Shown here piece after piece: positions 37,030-45,831 of a DNA stretch of 64,000 nt. The position numbers and the translations under genes are program-made. The stretch is taken from the NCBI GenBank assembly GCA_012490785.1, contig JAAXCT010001302.1:62001-126000 (forward strand), read 5' to 3'. The notes beneath the pieces were generated by a model that saw nothing but the letters and a program-made list of their open reading frames with translations, made no database searches and was not told where the DNA came from. Position 1 is the stretch's first letter. Each line of letters begins with the position of its first letter. Origin of the DNA: Eragrostis nindensis. Taxonomy: Eukaryota > Streptophyta > Magnoliopsida > Poales > Poaceae.

Positions 37030-37164
37030 CCCGAGTGCCCAATCATAGGCCTCGGGCTTTCAAAAAAAAAAAACGAGTGCCCAATCATAGGCCTCGGGCT
37101 TTGAAAAAAAATATCTATAAAGAAAACAAAGAGAAGAACCCGAGTGCCTAATCATAGGCCAGGG
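37030..37164 (+). repeat. Three tandem hairpin repeats of about 27 bp
   Basis: CCCGAGTGCCC then a short loop and GGCCTCGGG at 37030-37056. A near copy lies at 37074-37098 and a diverged one at about 37139-37164, separated by A runs. Each can fold with CCCGAG/CTCGGG arms; the third copy has lost part of its 3' arm. They lie about 200 bp after the primer site, in the leader region. Confidence 0.7.
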
Positions 37165-37248
37165 ATTTTGCAAGAAAGGATTGATTTGTATGACAGGAAG
37201 AAGGAACCATATGTGGCGGAACCAAGATGTTCAATGAAGAAATCTATA

Positions 37249-37304
37249 GCTTAGCCTTGCATACGATTGCAAAGGCTAAGCTTGGGGAGGTACCGCCAGG
37301 TACG
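37249..37304 (+). repeat. Hairpin / PPT-like / splice-donor-like module 1
   Basis: A hairpin (37249-37281, GCTTAGCC / GGCTAAGC arms) runs into AAGCTTGGGGAGG (37278-37290), the same 13-mer as the element's true polypurine tract. CCAGGTACG follows at 37296-37304, resembling a splice donor. Confidence 0.7.
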
Positions 37305-37900
37305 CATATGCAATTATTCCTTGTTTTTCTTGTCATATATCCTCTCCTTTCATAAAAAAAATATAAAAAAATATAATAAAAAAATAATAATAATGCTGCC
37401 TGAATCGTTCCATGCTTTGTGAATGCAAAGATACTTTGAGTTGCTCTCTGATGAAAATATGCTGCATCTTTTTGACCATACCCCTGCTCTTGAAGTTTCT
37501 TTTCATAGATGGGTGTTGGTTGAAATGTTAGTTATAAATCAATCGCCTGCGTCTCTTTCTGTTGGTTGGGTGAAGATCACTTCTGTGCCTCTGTTCTCCA
37601 TTGAGATTATGCCCGATGGCCGTTCAACCAACAGAAAAATACACGTCTCTATGATCCTTTCATGATAAAAGGAGAGTATTCTAATCCCTGCTCTCCTTAC
37701 ACAATTGATTGAATTAGACGTGGTGTCTAGGTTGATTGATGGACCTATAGAGACGTGTCAAGGGTAGACGAATAGGTTTGTACTAACCAATGCAGGATCT
37801 TTATGAGAGCAATCAAAAGTCCGTCAGGCAACATGAAAGGCACACAATTCAAGAAGAAACCAACAAGGCGGACCCAGTGCTTCCAAATGAAGATTTAATC
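37305..37900 (+). other. Nested element internal sequence between modules 1 and 2
   Basis: No gene is recognised. An 80-codon open frame at 37423-37665 has no known domain. TACTAAC (37781-37787) followed by TGCAG (37791-37795) resembles a branch point and splice acceptor just ahead of module 2. Confidence 0.45.
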
Positions 37901-37957
37901 GCTTAGCTTTGCACATGGTTGCAAGAGCTAAGCTTGGGGAGGGACCGCCAGGTAAGT
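37901..37957 (+). repeat. Hairpin / PPT-like / splice-donor-like module 2
   Basis: A hairpin (37901-37933, GCTTAGCTTTGCA arm against TGCAAGAGCTAAGC) overlaps AAGCTTGGGGAGG (37930-37942). A consensus donor CAGGTAAGT follows at 37949-37957. Together with the acceptor-like site at 37791-37795 it outlines a possible exon of about 155 nt. Confidence 0.7.
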
Positions 37958-37995
37958 ACTTCTATACGATATTATACTCTTCTTAAATTGTGCCC

Positions 37996-39461
37996 TGTTG
38001 GCGATTTCTAGCATACCATTTTATATGCCAACTGCGCCTTATTTAGATCATTATAGGCCATTAACCCTTGATAATAGCACCATATTTGTATATATGTCGT
38101 TCTGGAGCTTTATTGCAGAAACAGATGAAAAGGACGACATTCTGGACATTGTGGCTGATCTGGACCTGAAGAGAAGAGAACCAGTAGAAAAGGCCCACTG
38201 TGCCGATCGGCACAGCCATGTGCCGACCGGCACATGGGACCCCAAGGCCACTGAAGCTGGCCCACCATTCAGTTTATTCTAGAAGGAAGTTATCCGAGCC
38301 AATCTTGGGAGATATCCGTCACGAAGAGATAAAAGATACTCGAAGATTTGAAAGAGCAACACAAGACTTGATCTCGAAGAAAACTGATTGGAAGGCCCAC
38401 ATGGAAGCTACCTAGGACTTCGGAACCGACTTAGGGAGGAAACCGAGCTGGACACGAGGTGTGCCGATCGGCACAACCCATGTGCCGATCGGCACAAGGA
38501 CTCTTTTCCCGAGAATCCTTTCCTTCCTGATGTACAGCCCTATATAAACTTGTAAAAGCCCTAGGGTTTCGGGATCCGCCGCCAGAGGGACAACACAGCT
38601 AGTAAGTTTAGAGCCACAGGGGCTTTGCCCTGTTCTTCATGTTCTCTAGTTGTTGATCAAGAGCCATCGGTGCTAAAGAGGTGATCCATCGAGGTAGGCC
38701 AACTAGATGGTGATGTATCTTGCACTATGTATTATCGAAGTATGGTTGAATATGTGGATGAATGGTTTTGATTATTGATTGCCTGGATTTTATGGTCTTT
38801 ACATGCACTTGTTCCTACGCTTAGTGACGACTAAGTATTAGATATTATCTTAATTGTGGTGGCAATAAGAGGTGAGGGATTCAATCTCTCACTATCTCCA
38901 TTGTGGTTAAGGTAGTATTGGGATCTTGTAATGCGCCATAATTGCACGTTGTCTCTGTACCTCCACAGCCGCTAATGCATACGCGATGATCCTTGAGATG
39001 ATGTGTAGAGTAGGAAGAGGCGACCGATTACGGCGATTGGTCGTGACAGGGCTCGTCGGAAAAGAGTCTCAACCTATCGATCTTCGGTTATCAATAATTG
39101 AGTAATTCCGTTTATGATGCTATTTGATTAAGCTTTTTGGTTACGATCTCAACTAGCAGACTTGGCTAACTTACCCCATGATCTAATCTGTTCCTAGGCT
39201 TTTCGGACAACACTTCGGACAACTTCACCTTGGTGCCGACCGGCACATCCCCTGTGCCGATCGGCACAACACCCTGTTTTGCTGAAACCCACGCTCACGC
39301 TCACTAGAAAGCTTAGCTAACTCTTTTACTGATGATTTTGCTTAATTCCCATAGGTCTCTGTGGTTCGATTAAACCTTGGAATACTCTTCTAGGGGAAAA
39401 AGACTACAACTGTACACCGTGCTCTTGCGGTATATAAGTGGGTGCGTAGATACGACCAACA
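37996..39461 (+). mobile_element. Solo LTR (third LTR family) inside the nested element
   Basis: 1466 bp starting TGTTGGC and ending GACCAACA, flanked by a perfect 5-bp duplication TGCCC (37991-37995 and 39462-39466). There is no internal region, so it is the product of recombination between the LTRs of a formerly complete element. Three pairs of 16-bp palindromes of the form TGTGCCGATCGGCACA are present (38199-38234, 38460-38496, 39232-39268). A TATA box lies at 38541-38548. The 3' end shares the U5 pattern (CTTGGAATACTC, then GTGCTCTTGCGG) with the other two LTR families. Confidence 0.9.
38541..38548 (+). promoter_or_regulatory. TATA box of the solo LTR with a nearby telo-box
   Basis: TATATAAA lies 45 bp downstream of the palindrome pair at 38460-38496. 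About 13 bp further on is CTAGGGTTT (38561-38569), the complement of the plant telo-box AAACCCTAG, near the expected transcription start. Confidence 0.65.
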
Positions 39462-39578
39462 TGCCCTTTCTTTAAAAAAAAAATATTAGGTTCTCGGCAA
39501 AGCCCAATAGGGGCTAGCCACCTGTATCACCCTCATTCTTTTTGCAGACACAAGAAGAATGGAGGAAGCGGCCTATTC

Positions 39579-39628
39579 AAGCTTAAGTCTTGCGAAGACT
39601 CAAGCTTGGGGAGGACCCCCAGGTAAGT
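39579..39628 (+). repeat. Hairpin / PPT-like / splice-donor-like module 3
   Basis: A hairpin (39579-39607, AAGCTTAAGTCTT against AAGACTCAAGCTT) runs into AAGCTTGGGGAGG (39602-39614) and a consensus donor CAGGTAAGT (39620-39628). A TTTTTGCAG acceptor-like site ends at 39547, outlining a possible exon of about 74 nt. Confidence 0.7.
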
Positions 39629-40840
39629 ATCCCTATCGATCAATAAAATACTCCCTGTTTCGAATAAAATGCTAGAACTTGGTGTTTACCAAACCTTAAA
39701 GGAGATGATGAATGGTTGCTCTGTTAGTTCCTTGTGTGTGTCTTCTATGCAACCTCTACTCCTTATTTAATTTAAGTATGACGTAGATCGACATGATCAT
39801 ATTACTAGTATTGCTATATTTATGTGGGTAGCACCTGGTTCACCAAGTCTAGGCATTGATTCGTATGATATGGTTATTCTGGGTTAAGTTTGCAATTTCC
39901 TGCAGTGACATTCCAGAGATGTTTTTAATTTCTAAATTGCTGCAACAAAAACCCTTTATGTTTTGCGCTTCCCTTGTGAGGACTTATTTACCTACCAGAG
40001 CCATATCATGACAAATTCGGAAATAGCTCCACTCATAGCAATCTTTTATATGTTGAGTTTGGTTAAATTTTGATCTTTAGGAACATTGCACTCCTCATGT
40101 CAGTCATTTATCTTTCATATGGGAATTTGAGAAATTCGTTACCACTCATTCACAAGATTCCTTGTCTTCATTCAAATGCTCAAGAAAAATTCCAAAAATA
40201 TTGTCTAGGCCATCAAAAAAAAAAGCCTTATGCACTATGGGAGTTAAAAAAAAAGGAAGAAAAAAAAACCTCCCATAATGTGCAGCAAAGATTTTTTTTA
40301 GAGGTTGATGGCCACTATCAAAATTTTTCTTGAGCAACGAAGACTGAGATTTTCATGAGTGATTTCTCTTCCCCGCTGGCTATCATTCTTTCCATATGAC
40401 TGACTTTGAGGAGTTGCTAAGTTTCTCTAGATCATCTTTTAACCCGACAAAATATGTATGAAAGATATGCATATCCCAACCAAGCTCCACCAGAACATCC
40501 CTCTTGTGTAGGAATAGGTCTTGAGTGACATCCTGTAGGGAATAGCCTCATCAAAAGAGAGACAAAAAGGGAAGTGCAAGCTTAAAGAAGTATTTATTTC
40601 TTATGCAGCAAACAAAAGCTCTGGACTTGTTACTTGCAGGAATTGTTTGACAAAAACCTAAGATGACCGTTCTGCTTTTCAATGTCATATGACAAAGTAA
40701 CCTATAAGCCCCACTAAGTATATGCAGTACCTGGTAAATAGATTGTGCTGGTTTATAGATTACTTTGTTATCCTGGAGTATGTTGTTGCCTAGTTGATAC
40801 CTGCAGGGCACTAACATTGTGGCAACTACTGATCCGCCGA
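39629..40840 (+). other. Nested element 3' internal region, no gene seen
   Basis: About 1.2 kb of AT-rich sequence with A runs around 40210-40270. Short frames of up to about 88 codons show no domain. It leads into the terminal hairpin and polypurine tract. Confidence 0.5.
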
Positions 40841-40858
40841 TACTTAAGTTTTGAGTCT

Positions 40859-40891
40859 GCTCGGGACGAGCAAAGTTTAAGCTTGGGGAGG
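40859..40891 (+). promoter_or_regulatory. Hairpin and polypurine tract of the nested element
   Basis: GCTCGGGACGAGC (40859-40871) folds into a 5-bp stem. AAGCTTGGGGAGG (40879-40891) abuts the 3' LTR and should prime plus-strand synthesis. This is the fourth occurrence of the 13-mer in the element and the only one placed for the canonical role. Confidence 0.85.
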
Positions 40892-42548
40892 TGTTGACGG
40901 TCGTTAAATCATAAAATGACCGTCAACTTATCGGCGAATAAAAGGTATACACCAATTTTTTCTTGCATTAAACTAATAAAGTTCCACAAGTTTTGGATGA
41001 GATCTTGTTTTGCAAGGTACATAGGAATATTGGTGTAATTGTGCTTACAATCATGGAGAAATAGCAAATATCCAAACGCACATGTTAAAGCAAGACTATG
41101 CTCCGACATCTCGACGACATTCGACGCAAGAAATAAGGAATGACTTGGACATCAAGAAATAATTATTCAAATGAGAAATTTGATCCCTCCGTGTCAAGGG
41201 CCTCGTCAAAATAGTCGAAATGGGCTTTTGGATCACCTAATTCGGAGTTCGGGAGCAGGAGTTATGCCTCGCGGAAGATTGCAGAAAATCCAGGAAAAAG
41301 TTGGCCGGCCGGCCCAAACACCTGGCCGGCCGGCCCGAGCCAAACTCCAACCGCCTCAATCTTCCTCCAGTCGGTTCTAGAGGCGGTCACAAGCCACTTG
41401 ACGCACCGGCCAAGCCAAGGGGACGTCGGCAAGAAGGAATATTCCACGAAATGCTCCAAGACCTTCTCCACTCTCCCAAGGCAACTCCACTATAAATAGA
41501 GGACCCCTCCCCTCACTCCAACCTGCACCATCACACTTGAGAAGAGAAGATCCAATGTAGGGTCACGCTCTCTCTCATGGAAGATCATTCCACTTGTGTA
41601 GTTTAGAGTAGGCTAGTTGGTCATGGGAGTTAGAGTAGAAGTGAGAGCTTCCCTCGGAGTTCCGGAGTTTTCTTCGGATATTGGGTAAAGCTCTCTTGTA
41701 TCTTTTCTTTTGGATATTATTTAATATAATTATTTTTTCTATTTATTTATTTTCTTATTTATTTATTTTAGTTTTTCTTTTAGTTTACATATATTTATTT
41801 AAGTGATAATTATAGAGAAATTCTTGTGTTGGTTCCACGTCTGTGTATGGTAGGTCTATCTGCATGGGTTGTTTGCACCGCAAATGCTTACACAATCCAC
41901 ATAGATTTGGTATGTATGGTTGGCTTGCTCTTTTATGTTGGAGTAAGTTATCTAGGATAGTTGCTTGTATGGTTCAAGGAATTATTCCTAGGCGTGAGTT
42001 TGCCCTCAACCCCACGGGATGATGTGGTAGCCGCGAGTGTAGGTGACAGCTACACCGGTCTCTGTAGTCCACCACGTTCGGGTTGAATGTGTAGGGGCCT
42101 AGACGCGGTCCGTTGACCGGATACGTTGAACCTAGTTCTCGGGTTGCGTGTCTTGGCGACGGCCGTGCCCCTGATGCACTTGAATGTATCTGTAATGAAA
42201 GCTTAAGTAAATAATTGTAGACTATCGTGAAACTAAATGCTAACCCCTAGGCTGACTGATACCTTCTTCTCGTTGTCCTCCCAAACTAAGTGCTAACTCC
42301 TTGTTATCTATATCAATGGATGTTCTCCTGAGTGCCACACATATCAAACATCTGTACCCCTGCTTTGGTCTAGTCTGCAAGTTATGAATAATAGATGTTT
42401 CCTTGTTGATTCATGATATTCTTAGCCCTGCTTCCCTGTGGAAAATATAAATACGATACCCTTGGAATACTCCTGGTTGAAATGCTACAACGGTGTTCCG
42501 TGCGCTTGCGGAGCTGAATTTAATCTCTGTACGTAAGAAACGCCAACA
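40892..42548 (+). repeat. Nested element 3' LTR
   Basis: 1657 bp, about 98.8% identical to 35169-36824 by eye. Palindromes are conserved at 41303-41314 and 41324-41335, and the TATA box at 41491-41499 (TATAAATAG). It is followed by the second GTATT target duplication. Confidence 0.92.
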
Positions 42549-42553
42549 GTATT

Positions 42554-45041
42554 CTCTACCCCTTTTCTATCTCTGATTTCCAAATCAAATTCTTGAAGGA
42601 GGAGTATCCAACGGATAAGACGTGGCTTAGCATCTTTCTTCGTCAGGAGGTATTTGAGGGCTGCATGATCTGAATAGATTATCACCTTAGCTCCAACCAA
42701 ATACAATCTGAACATGTCAATAGCATACACCACAGCCAACAATTCCTTCTTAGTGGTTGCATAATTGAGTTGAGGTCCAGTGAGAGTTTTGCTAGCATAG
42801 GCAATGGCATGATGCTTCTTATCCTTGGTCTGTCCCAACACTGCTCCTACGGCGTAGTCGCTTGCGTCGCACATGATTTCGAAAGGGAGTGACCAATCGG
42901 GTGGCTGGATAATGGGGGCCGATATCAAAGCTGTATTTAGTTCATTGAATGCCTCCATGCACTTGTTGTCGAAGACGAACGGTGCGTCCTTAGCCAAGAG
43001 ACTGGTGAGAGGTCGCGCTTTTTTGGAGAAGTCCTTGATGAACCATCTATAGAAGCCGGCGTGTCCTAGGAAGCTGCGGATCCCTTTTATGTTTCTCGGG
43101 GGTGGAAGTGACTCAATTACCTCAACCTTGGCTTTGTCTACCTCAATCCCTCGAGCAGAGACCTTATATCCAAGAACAATTCCCTCTGTCACCATGAAGT
43201 GACATTTTTCCCAATTTAAAACCAAATCTGCATCCTTGCATTTTTGGAGCACCTTCTCAAGATTCTGGAGGCATCTGTTGAATGTTTCACCGTAGACCGA
43301 GAAGTCATCCATGAACACTTCCATTATTTTCTCCACTAGGTCTGAGAAGATTGCCATCATGCATCTTTGGAAAGAGGCAGGTGCGTTACACAATCCGAAC
43401 GACATTCGTCGGTAGGCGAATGTGCCGTAAGGACATGTGAAGGTGGTCTTGTCTTGGTCATCCGGGTGGATAGGTATTTGATGGTACCCTGAATAACCGT
43501 CAAGGAAGCAGAAGAACGAGTGCTTTGCCAACCGTTCGAGCATCTCATCAATGAACGGGAGTGGATAGTGATCTTTCCTGGTTGCTTTATTAAGCTTCCT
43601 GTAATCGATGCACATCCTCCATCCTGTTACTGTGCGCTGAGGAATCAATTCATTCTTTTCGTTCTTCACAACTGTCATCCCTCCCTTCTTAGGTACTACC
43701 TGGACGGGGCTGACCCATTGACTGTCCTGAACTGGGTAGATTATACCTGCCTTGAGTAGTTTCAAAATTTCTTTCTTAACTACATCTCTCATGGCATTAT
43801 TCAAACGTCGTTGGTGCTCACGCACAGGCTTATGATCGGGTTCCATTGGGATTCGATGTGTGCAGAATTCTGGGCTGATTCCCTTGAGGTCTGCTAGTGA
43901 GTAACCTATTACTGATCTATATTTTTCTAGCACGGCTACTAGTTTCTTCTCTTCTTCCTCTGACAGCTTATCACTGATTATGACAGGCGTTGTCTGATCT
44001 TTGAAGAGGAAACTATACTTAAGACCTGGTGGCAGCTGTTTGAGCTCGACAGGTGTTGGAGCTGGTTCTTCATGCTTATTGAGTGGAACATAGGGGGAAG
44101 GGTCTTCATCATCATTGAAGTACTGTGCATCTTCCTCCGTATCAAGCTGCGAAGCTTCTAAGAATTCAACAGCCGCTGCTTCTTCTATGGCCGTATATTC
44201 GTCCATCTTCTCAGATTTTTCCTCTGGCTTGGCATTGAGTGTTCTTCTGATGTCGATGGAGAAGCTTTTTCTTCCCATTGGAACTTCCAACTCCTCTTGG
44301 GTGCTTCTCATCTTTGTGAGTGCTGCAATTGGAGTTCCAATAAGGAAGAATTTCTCGTCGGGAATGTCAAAGATGTAGAAATTCATGAGCAGGGATTGCC
44401 CATTAATTTCTATTTCTAACTCTTGCAAGATCCCCTCAGCTTGATAGCACTTGTTCCGGAATATCAGCCTTTTCCCTGATGGTAATAGGCTTGATATGTC
44501 TACCGCCAATTGCTGGGCCCGCTGCTTTGACAGAATGTTTACTCCTGCTGTTAAGTCATAGCTAGCCTCAATTGGTGGTATATGCTCATATTTTACTAGA
44601 ATGCTCTCAGGCTTTTCGTTGAGCTTGACGACCTTCTTTGAGCATTCTGTTTCTTGGAGCCAATCCTCGCTGAAGACGGCAGACAGTTTCTGTAGACGTG
44701 TGTCTTGTTCTGCCTTGTCTTCCCAATCTGGCTCATCTAGCTCAGCCTTTTCAACATAGCAATTCTTCTCCACCGGGTAAGTTCTTGTATTCCCGAATCT
44801 CGTCAAGTCTACCTCTTCCTCATATGGTAGGAGAGGGAGAGTGGACTCAACTTGATTCTGTCCTTCGGAGAGAATTTGGCTATCCTTGAATAGCGTAGGA
44901 TTCGAGGGGCAGACGTAGAACGGTTCTTGTTCTGCCTTCGGAGCTGGCTGTGGTTGAGGTGGTTCTGCTTGGGGTTGTACCATACATGCACACTTCTTCT
45001 GTTCTGGTGAGCTAACTGAAGGTGTCTCAACTATGGTTTGT
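42554..45041 (-). pseudogene. Outer pol: protease, reverse transcriptase, RNase H (5' fragment)
   Basis: Open for about 810 element-derived codons before running into the nested element. Numbering from the Met at 44983: a protease-like domain about 138-225 with D143 in SYDLTAGVN, the DLG/DTG position; RT about 395-620 with CIDYRKLNKAT, catalytic D494 in FLDGYSGYHQ, and FMDD at 557-560; the connection FLGHAGFYRWF near 637-649; and RNase H about 695-815 with D706 (CDASDY), E747 and D772 (SDHAAL). The domains look intact. It is disabled because a 7-bp deletion near 45041 separates it from gag and the nested insertion removes integrase from the frame. Confidence 0.92.
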
Positions 45042-45702
45042 CTTCATGTTTTTCAGGGGCAACTGCATCATAGGAGCCCAAATTGCTGAGAATTTTATCC
45101 AACACATCGAACCCTTCTTCAATCGTCTTGTACAAGAACGACCCTCCTGAAGCTGTATCCAAGAAGTTACGGCTGTTCGGAGTGAGTCCCGCAGCAAAAT
45201 GTTGAAGGAGTATCGGTGATGGAATTCCCAGATCTGGTCCTTCTAGAGTGTAGGTCAGGAAACGGTCCCAGGCAGCTCCTAATGGCTCATTTCTGCCCTG
45301 CTCAAAGGTAATGATCTTTTTGCGAAGAGCAATAACCTTATGGAGAGGGAAGTACTTGAGACAGAAGAGCTTCCGGAGAGTAGCCCAATCTCCCTGAGCT
45401 TCACTTACATGCTTGGCATACCAGAGCTCTGCATTGCTAGTGATGGAGAACGGAAACAGCAACCATCTGAAACTGTCTCTCGGGACTCCTGATGTAACAA
45501 CTGTGGAACAGAGCCTCTCGAAGTAACGCATATGTGTATATGGATTTTCATGATCTTCCCCGCGGAACTCAGATCCCTTCACCAGTGAAATCAGCTCTGG
45601 ACGAATCTCATAGCTGACAGCTGTGATTGGCTTGGATGCTGGTGCAGGCTCCAGTAGTGCTCCTTTCGGAGCAGCGGCGTCGAAGATCGACGGAGTGTCC
45701 AT
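45031..45702 (-). pseudogene. Outer gag, frameshifted at its 3' end
   Basis: A 223-residue open frame from the ATG at 45702. The conserved Athila gag pattern is clear: FRGEDHENPYTHMRYFERLC, then the LLFPFS block followed by W, and the ITFEQGRNEPLGAAWDRF block before the C-terminal TASGGSF region. No CCHC zinc knuckle is visible. In the duplicate copy at 52222-54843 gag and pol form one frame. Here TTTGTCTTCATG replaces TTTGTGCCTCTTCTTCATG, a 7-bp loss that shifts the frame and ends the protein at 45031. Confidence 0.9.
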
Positions 45703-45776
45703 GATATAGTATGATAATAAAAGGAAAAGAAAAGCAAAAGAAAATAAAAGAAAATAAAAACCTTTAGCGGGCGCCT

Positions 45777-45793
45777 CTAGGTTCGAGTCCTAG
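45777..45793 (+). other. tRNA T-arm-like hairpin next to the primer site
   Basis: CTAGG, a 7-nt loop TTCGAGT, then CCTAG form an exact T-arm geometry. GGTTCGAGTCC is a perfect B-box match. It lies 13 bp from the primer-binding site, on the strand opposite to element transcription, in the gag leader. No D-arm or anticodon arm is seen, so this is not a tRNA gene. The same sequence is in the duplicate at 54918-54934. Confidence 0.5.
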
Positions 45794-45806
45794 CACAGCT
45801 AACCGT

Positions 45807-45824
45807 TCCCCGGCAACAGCGCCA
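45807..45824 (-). promoter_or_regulatory. Primer-binding site of the outer element
   Basis: On the minus strand TGGCGCTGTTGCCGGGGA lies 7 bp after the 5' LTR end. It is the tRNA-Asp-type site described for the nested element, identical in all 18 bases. Confidence 0.85.
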
Positions 45825-45831
45825 GAAAGCT

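Larger units (their letters stand above)
35169..42548 (+). mobile_element. Non-autonomous Athila-related LTR retrotransposon nested in pol
   Basis: 7380-bp insertion on the plus strand, flanked by the 5-bp duplication GTATT (35164-35168 and 42549-42553). LTRs are 1656 and 1657 bp (TGTTGAC...CCAACA). The primer site directly follows the 5' LTR and the polypurine tract directly precedes the 3' LTR. The internal region (about 4.07 kb, 1.47 kb of it a solo LTR) encodes no gag, protease, RT or integrase, so it is a large retrotransposon derivative dependent on a helper. It shares the U5 end, the primer site and the pre-PPT hairpin with the outer element, which makes an Athila relative the plausible helper. 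LTRs differ by about 20 substitutions and one indel (1.2%). Confidence 0.92.

Noticed and set aside
40070..40333. An 87-codon frame in the nested element
   Set aside because: It runs through A-rich low-complexity sequence (poly-Lys) and has no known domain.
45777..45793. tRNA gene
   Set aside because: Only a T-arm is present. D-arm, anticodon arm and a matching acceptor stem are missing.
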